Source of the DNA: Candidatus Enterococcus testudinis
GTDB taxonomy: Bacteria; Bacillota; Bacilli; Lactobacillales; Enterococcaceae
Direction: 5' to 3'
Assembly (NCBI RefSeq): GCF_002140915.1
Contig: NZ_NGKU01000001.1
Span: 602,799-666,798, forward strand
DNA length: 64,000 nt
The notes under the pieces were generated by a model. That model was not told the origin of the DNA and ran no database searches. It saw only the letters and a program-made list of their open reading frames with translations. The stretch's first letter is position 1, and the number at the start of each line of letters is the position of its first letter. A program made the position numbers and the translations under genes. Positions 60,738 through 64,000 of the stretch are shown one piece after another.

Positions 60738-61539
60738 ATCTAAATTGCAAGAAAGCGATGAAAACAAGCAAAAGAGTCGTCAAGAAATTGACCCCTTCAT
60801 TGGTGACAAATGGCCAACCGCTGACTCGGGCGGTTGCTTGATAATGGTGTAATCGTTTCTCGGTCAACTGACCACAGACGCGACATTGATAACGTACTTG
60901 AATCGTCGCTCCTAAGAAACTGTCTATCAAACTACCTAAAAAGCCCAGCGCAGCAAGTTGCATCAGTTGTGGAAGAGGGAGTGATCGACCGCTGAGCCAT
61001 AAACTGGCAGCGTACAAAGCAACAATGGCCATGCTTCCTGCAAAAGAAGCCACGGTACCAAGAAAGCTCACACCGCCGGATAGACCGGGTGCCATTTTTT
61101 TTTCTGTCAGTAGGTGTCTAGGCGGTCTGCGACTGAGGACACCAAGATCCGATCCCCAAGTATCCGCCGTACAACTAGCAATTCCAGCCACAAAGGCCAA
61201 TAAATAAACATCTTCTTGCAGTAGGCGATATAAAACCAGCGCAATCAAACTAGGGAAAATATTGGCAAAAACTTGCACCATATCCCGTCGCTGCCCTTTA
61301 TTGACACGGTCCTCGACGGCATGCTGCTTGTGTCGCTTGCCGAGACTGATTGCCCCAGAACTCGCAAAAAAGAAGCCAATAAGAAAAATACTGTACCATG
61401 GCCCAATCGTAATGATCAGTGTCCCAGAAAGGATTGCTGCAATCATACCGGAAAGTGTCAGCCACTGGAGAAACCATGCGGTACAAGCCACCAGACTGCT
61501 GAATAGGAAACCTAAAGCGATTTGGTAAAAGAGCAACAT
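60736..61539 (-). CDS. DUF92 family membrane protein
   Basis: A 267-residue membrane protein with about seven helices. Marks of the family are the ADTWGSDLGVLSRRPPRHLLT segment (near 125-145), GLSGGVSFLGTVASFAGS and a C-terminal part with CRVCG (a Cys pair). DUF92 proteins are related to CTP-dependent lipid kinases (phytol kinase/VTE6-like), so a lipid-phosphate role is a possibility, not shown. ATG 61539 follows GGGGG; the frame is open to 61569 but there is no better site there. Confidence 0.88.
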   Translation of the reverse strand: MLLFYQIALGFLFSSLVACTAWFLQWLTLSGMIAAILSGTLIITIGPWYSIFLIGFFFASSGAISLGKRHKQHAVEDRVNKGQRRDMVQVFANIFPSLIALVLYRLLQEDVYLLAFVAGIASCTADTWGSDLGVLSRRPPRHLLTEKKMAPGLSGGVSFLGTVASFAGSMAIVALYAASLWLSGRSLPLPQLMQLAALGFLGSLIDSFLGATIQVRYQCRVCGQLTEKRLHHYQATARVSGWPFVTNEGVNFLTTLLLVFIAFLQFR

Positions 61540-61673
61540 GCAAGACCCCCTTTTTGTATAGTGTAGCATATAAAGTTGTATATCAGTGTGCTGGAGAAAA
61601 TCAACAGAATCTGTTGCGTTATGCTCGTCAAATGAGAGCGTTTCATTTAAGCTTATAGTAAGAGGTGATCGAG

Positions 61674-62984
61674 ATGAAGATTGTGATTATAGGAGGCTCC
61701 TTCGGCGGAATCAGTTGTGCACGAGAAGCCCGTCGGTTATATCCCAAAGCCGAAATCCTATTGATTGAAAAAAAAGCCCAGATTGGATTTATTCCCAGCG
61801 GCATGCTGCTTTATATTGAAGGACGCATTGCTTCATTGGCGGATGCTTTTTTCTGTACTGTGGATCAATTAACCGCAGAAGGCATCACTGTCTCGTTGAA
61901 TGAAACCGTTCATGACATTATTCCAGAAGAACACTTGCTCCAAACCGATCAACGAAAGATCAACTATGATCGCTTGGTCTTAGCAGCAGGATCTAGTCAA
62001 GATTCTACTATTTTGCCACAACCAGAAGAATCACTGCTTACTTACAAAGAATATGCGGCAGCACAACGGTTTGTCGAGGCACTGTCCCAAGCCCGGACTG
62101 TCAGCATCGTGGGGGCTGGACAAGCGGGTATGGAGGCTGCTAACACAATGGTAGGCATTGGTAAAAGCGTGTCTGTGATCGAATCCATGGACTACCCGTT
62201 GTTTAAGTATTTTGATCAGACTTTCTTGCAGCCGTTCTTAGATGATCTGACTGATAAAAAAAACTTGACCTTTTATTGGTCAGAGCCCACATTGGCCGTG
62301 ACCGATACAGACACTGGTTTCCAAGTTGAAACAGCCAAACATGTGATCGAAAGTGATTTGGTGTTAACAACAGTCAATGTTCATCCTAGTATTCAACCAG
62401 CATTTGCCGCATTTCGACGGCATAGTGATCAAACGATTTGGACAGATCAGTATTTGGAGACTTCTTATCGAGATGTATTTGCTGTGGGAGATTTGATCCA
62501 AATCCCCAACGGTGTGACAAATGATACGAGTTATATGCCGCTCGTCAACAATGCGATTCGATCGGGTGCTGCGGCTGCACGAAACTTAGCAGAAAAAAAA
62601 GTTCCCTTCAGAGGCGGGCTGCGTACCGTTGGCACACAGCTATTCGACTGGTATTTAGCCAGTACGGGTTTAACTGAATCAGATCGCTTTTTTTATGAGC
62701 AAGACATCGTCTGCCATGATTTTGAGGCGCGTGTATCTGTCTTTGAGTCAACCACGATCCATGGTAAACTCACCATCGAAGCCCAAAGTGGTCGTGTGTT
62801 AGGTGCGCAATTGTTATCAAAAGCCAATATACTAGAAAAGATCAATTTATTGGCATTTGCCATCGAAAAAAAAGCCACCATGGCTGAGCTGGCCCAGAAA
62901 GATTTTTTCTTCCAACCTAAATTTTCACCCGCAACGGATGAGACGTTTCGTTGGCCTGTAGGACGTGATGCCGATGAGACTTGA
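61674..62984 (+). CDS. FAD/NAD oxidoreductase of the NADH oxidase/peroxidase family lacking the catalytic His and Cys
   Basis: A 436-residue class III-like pyridine nucleotide-disulfide oxidoreductase. FAD binding is at VIIGGSFGGIS (near 4-14), NADH binding at SIVGAGQAGMEAANTM (near 144-159) and the second FAD motif at FAVGDL (near 273-278). At the two key sites it has Phe10 (His10 in NADH oxidase/peroxidase) and Ser42 in FIPSGM (Cys42, the sulfenic acid Cys). So water-forming oxidase or peroxidase chemistry is not expected. It ends inside the start of the Mga gene, so the two are coupled. ATG 61674 follows AGAGGTGA. Confidence 0.82.
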   Translation: MKIVIIGGSFGGISCAREARRLYPKAEILLIEKKAQIGFIPSGMLLYIEGRIASLADAFFCTVDQLTAEGITVSLNETVHDIIPEEHLLQTDQRKINYDRLVLAAGSSQDSTILPQPEESLLTYKEYAAAQRFVEALSQARTVSIVGAGQAGMEAANTMVGIGKSVSVIESMDYPLFKYFDQTFLQPFLDDLTDKKNLTFYWSEPTLAVTDTDTGFQVETAKHVIESDLVLTTVNVHPSIQPAFAAFRRHSDQTIWTDQYLETSYRDVFAVGDLIQIPNGVTNDTSYMPLVNNAIRSGAAAARNLAEKKVPFRGGLRTVGTQLFDWYLASTGLTESDRFFYEQDIVCHDFEARVSVFESTTIHGKLTIEAQSGRVLGAQLLSKANILEKINLLAFAIEKKATMAELAQKDFFFQPKFSPATDETFRWPVGRDADET

Positions 62985-64000
62985 TCAGCTGTTAGAAAAA
63001 AAAGAAGCCAAACAATTGCAGTTACTAAAAAAATTATTACTAGCAGGTGGCAAATTACCGGCCCATGAAATGGCGGAATATCTAAAAATCAGTAAACCTT
63101 CATTAGAAAAGTATGCGGAAGAATTGATGCTTGTGTTAAAAAAATATCAAGGTCACTGTCGTTTGAGCTATGAAGGAAACTATCTCGTTTATGAAATGAC
63201 ACCCTCGTTTTCGTTGAGTCAAATTGAGGGCGATTTTTATCAAGAAGCAATCAAATACCAGATATTGACCCATTTGTTAGAACACCAAGAGACTGCCATG
63301 GTTCCTTTGTCTCAGAAACTGGCGGTCAGTGAATCATCCTTGTTTCGCAAAATCAAGGAACTGAATGTCTTGCTGGCAGAATTTGGGTTGGAGATTTGGC
63401 AGGGGAAAATCACCGGAGAAGAACCGCAGATTCGGTATTTCTATTTTGAATTGTTTTGGCATGTGGCTTCTTTTAACAACCAGCCGTTGGCAATCGATGA
63501 CAAGTATATCGGATTGATCAGTAGAGGGCTGCGCTATTCTTTTACCGAAGAAGCACAACAGCGCTTATCGTTGTGGCTGCACATCATGAAAGCGCGTTTG
63601 AAAGTAGCTGGACAATCTTATCAGCAGTTACGGACCCAAATGACGCCCTATGTGAAAGATCCCCTCTATCAACAATTACGTGAATTGGTTTTTCGTAGTT
63701 TTGGGCACTACGCATTTGAAGTCCGAGAAGAGGAGGCGATGCTTCATTTTGTGTTTCTTTTGTCCTTTTCCATTTTCTCTGAGCACGACTTTCGTAGTTA
63801 TATGCTACAACGTTCGCGGTTTACACCCACCGCACTGACTGATACGGTGATTTTAGAGAACATCCTGCACTTGTATCGGCCAAAACCTGTACCTCGAGAA
63901 ATAGAGGCTGCCTGTTACTTTCACTTATCTCAGATTCATAGCCGCATTTATTTTTTTCAAGGGGATGTGGAAGTCTTTGATCGAGGCAATATTTGGCAAC
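62968..64000 (+). CDS. Mga/AtxA-type regulator, cut by the window end
   Basis: An open frame running without stop to the window edge (about 340 residues visible). The N-terminal part (about 15-65, LLLAGGKLPAHEMAEYLKISKPSLEKYAEEL) is an Mga-type HTH, and a second HTH follows near 100-145 (VPLSQKLAVSESSLFRKIKEL). The rest is the helical Mga/PRD-like region, interrupted by the window. Such regulators are controlled by PTS phosphorylation in streptococci and Bacillus. ATG 62968 and 62974 are both possible; AGGA (62960-62963) fits either. It overlaps the flavoprotein gene. Confidence 0.78.
   Translation, partial: MPMRLDQLLEKKEAKQLQLLKKLLLAGGKLPAHEMAEYLKISKPSLEKYAEELMLVLKKYQGHCRLSYEGNYLVYEMTPSFSLSQIEGDFYQEAIKYQILTHLLEHQETAMVPLSQKLAVSESSLFRKIKELNVLLAEFGLEIWQGKITGEEPQIRYFYFELFWHVASFNNQPLAIDDKYIGLISRGLRYSFTEEAQQRLSLWLHIMKARLKVAGQSYQQLRTQMTPYVKDPLYQQLRELVFRSFGHYAFEVREEEAMLHFVFLLSFSIFSEHDFRSYMLQRSRFTPTALTDTVILENILHLYRPKPVPREIEAACYFHLSQIHSRIYFFQGDVEVFDRGNIWQ

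Noticed and set aside
1-64000. CRISPR arrays, insertion sequences, prophage genes
   Set aside because: I saw no regularly spaced repeats, transposases, integrases or phage structural genes anywhere in the window.

Overview
The window looks like a chromosomal stretch of a low-to-medium GC lactic-acid Firmicute, most likely an Enterococcus. The signs are the gene set (rpoY-rnjA, an EfrAB-type exporter pair, glnR-glnA, a valS T-box, ezrA, rex, tpx, pepC, clpP with a CtsR box), the TTG/GTG starts and the GAGG-type ribosome binding sites. Most of it is housekeeping core. I see no prophage, insertion sequence or CRISPR array. The species is not determined here.

Layout. 1-400 is the tail of an rrn operon (23S end, 5S, tRNA-Asn, two terminators). 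0.45-3.5 kb holds a HAD phosphatase, two small hypothetical genes, a UspA protein and an unknown membrane protein. 3.5-3.9 kb has tRNA-Thr (minus) and a second, identical tRNA-Asn. 4.0-7.0 kb has a GntR/DUF5808 pair with its own palindromic operator, and an acyltransferase. 7.1-17.9 kb carries pepC, a solitary YhcG-type PD-(D/E)XK protein, tcyP behind a structured leader, a tyrosine phosphatase, an acyl-ACP thioesterase, asparaginase, a DUF72/HAD/MazG-like cluster and an aspartate kinase. 18.2-29.8 kb carries ezrA, cysteine desulfurase-thiI, rex, tpx, T-box-valS, folC-HAD and radC. 30-32 kb has a large GT-C-like membrane protein and a cold-shock protein. 32.1-40.1 kb is the main accessory unit: two divergent XRE regulators sharing GTAAC-N5-GTTAC operators, an LplABC-type ABC importer without its own ATPase, a DUF624 protein and a cytosolic GH38 alpha-mannosidase, apparently a regulon for importing and cleaving alpha-mannosides. 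40.2-53.0 kb has rnjA-rpoY, the exporter pair, a gamma carbonic anhydrase, CtsR-controlled clpP, gdpD-miaA-hflX and GlnR-controlled glnR-glnA. 53.2-57.6 kb is a four-gene Gld-like ABC/DUF4340 operon. 57.8-64 kb has YxeA, a secreted LysM protein, nagB behind two NagR/DasR-like operators, MgtC, DUF92, an NADH-oxidase-family flavoprotein lacking both usual catalytic residues, and an Mga-type regulator cut by the window end.

Cautions and highlights. At 29801-29838 there are two 19-bp synthetic Tn5/Nextera mosaic ends head to head, flanked by a 27-bp duplication. This is almost certainly a library or assembly artefact and not biology. The best biological leads are the XRE/GH38 regulon, the His10/Cys42-less flavoprotein coupled to Mga, the 29-nt palindrome inside the YhcG gene, the structured leaders of tcyP and ezrA, and an untracked 32-residue membrane peptide at 1610-1708.
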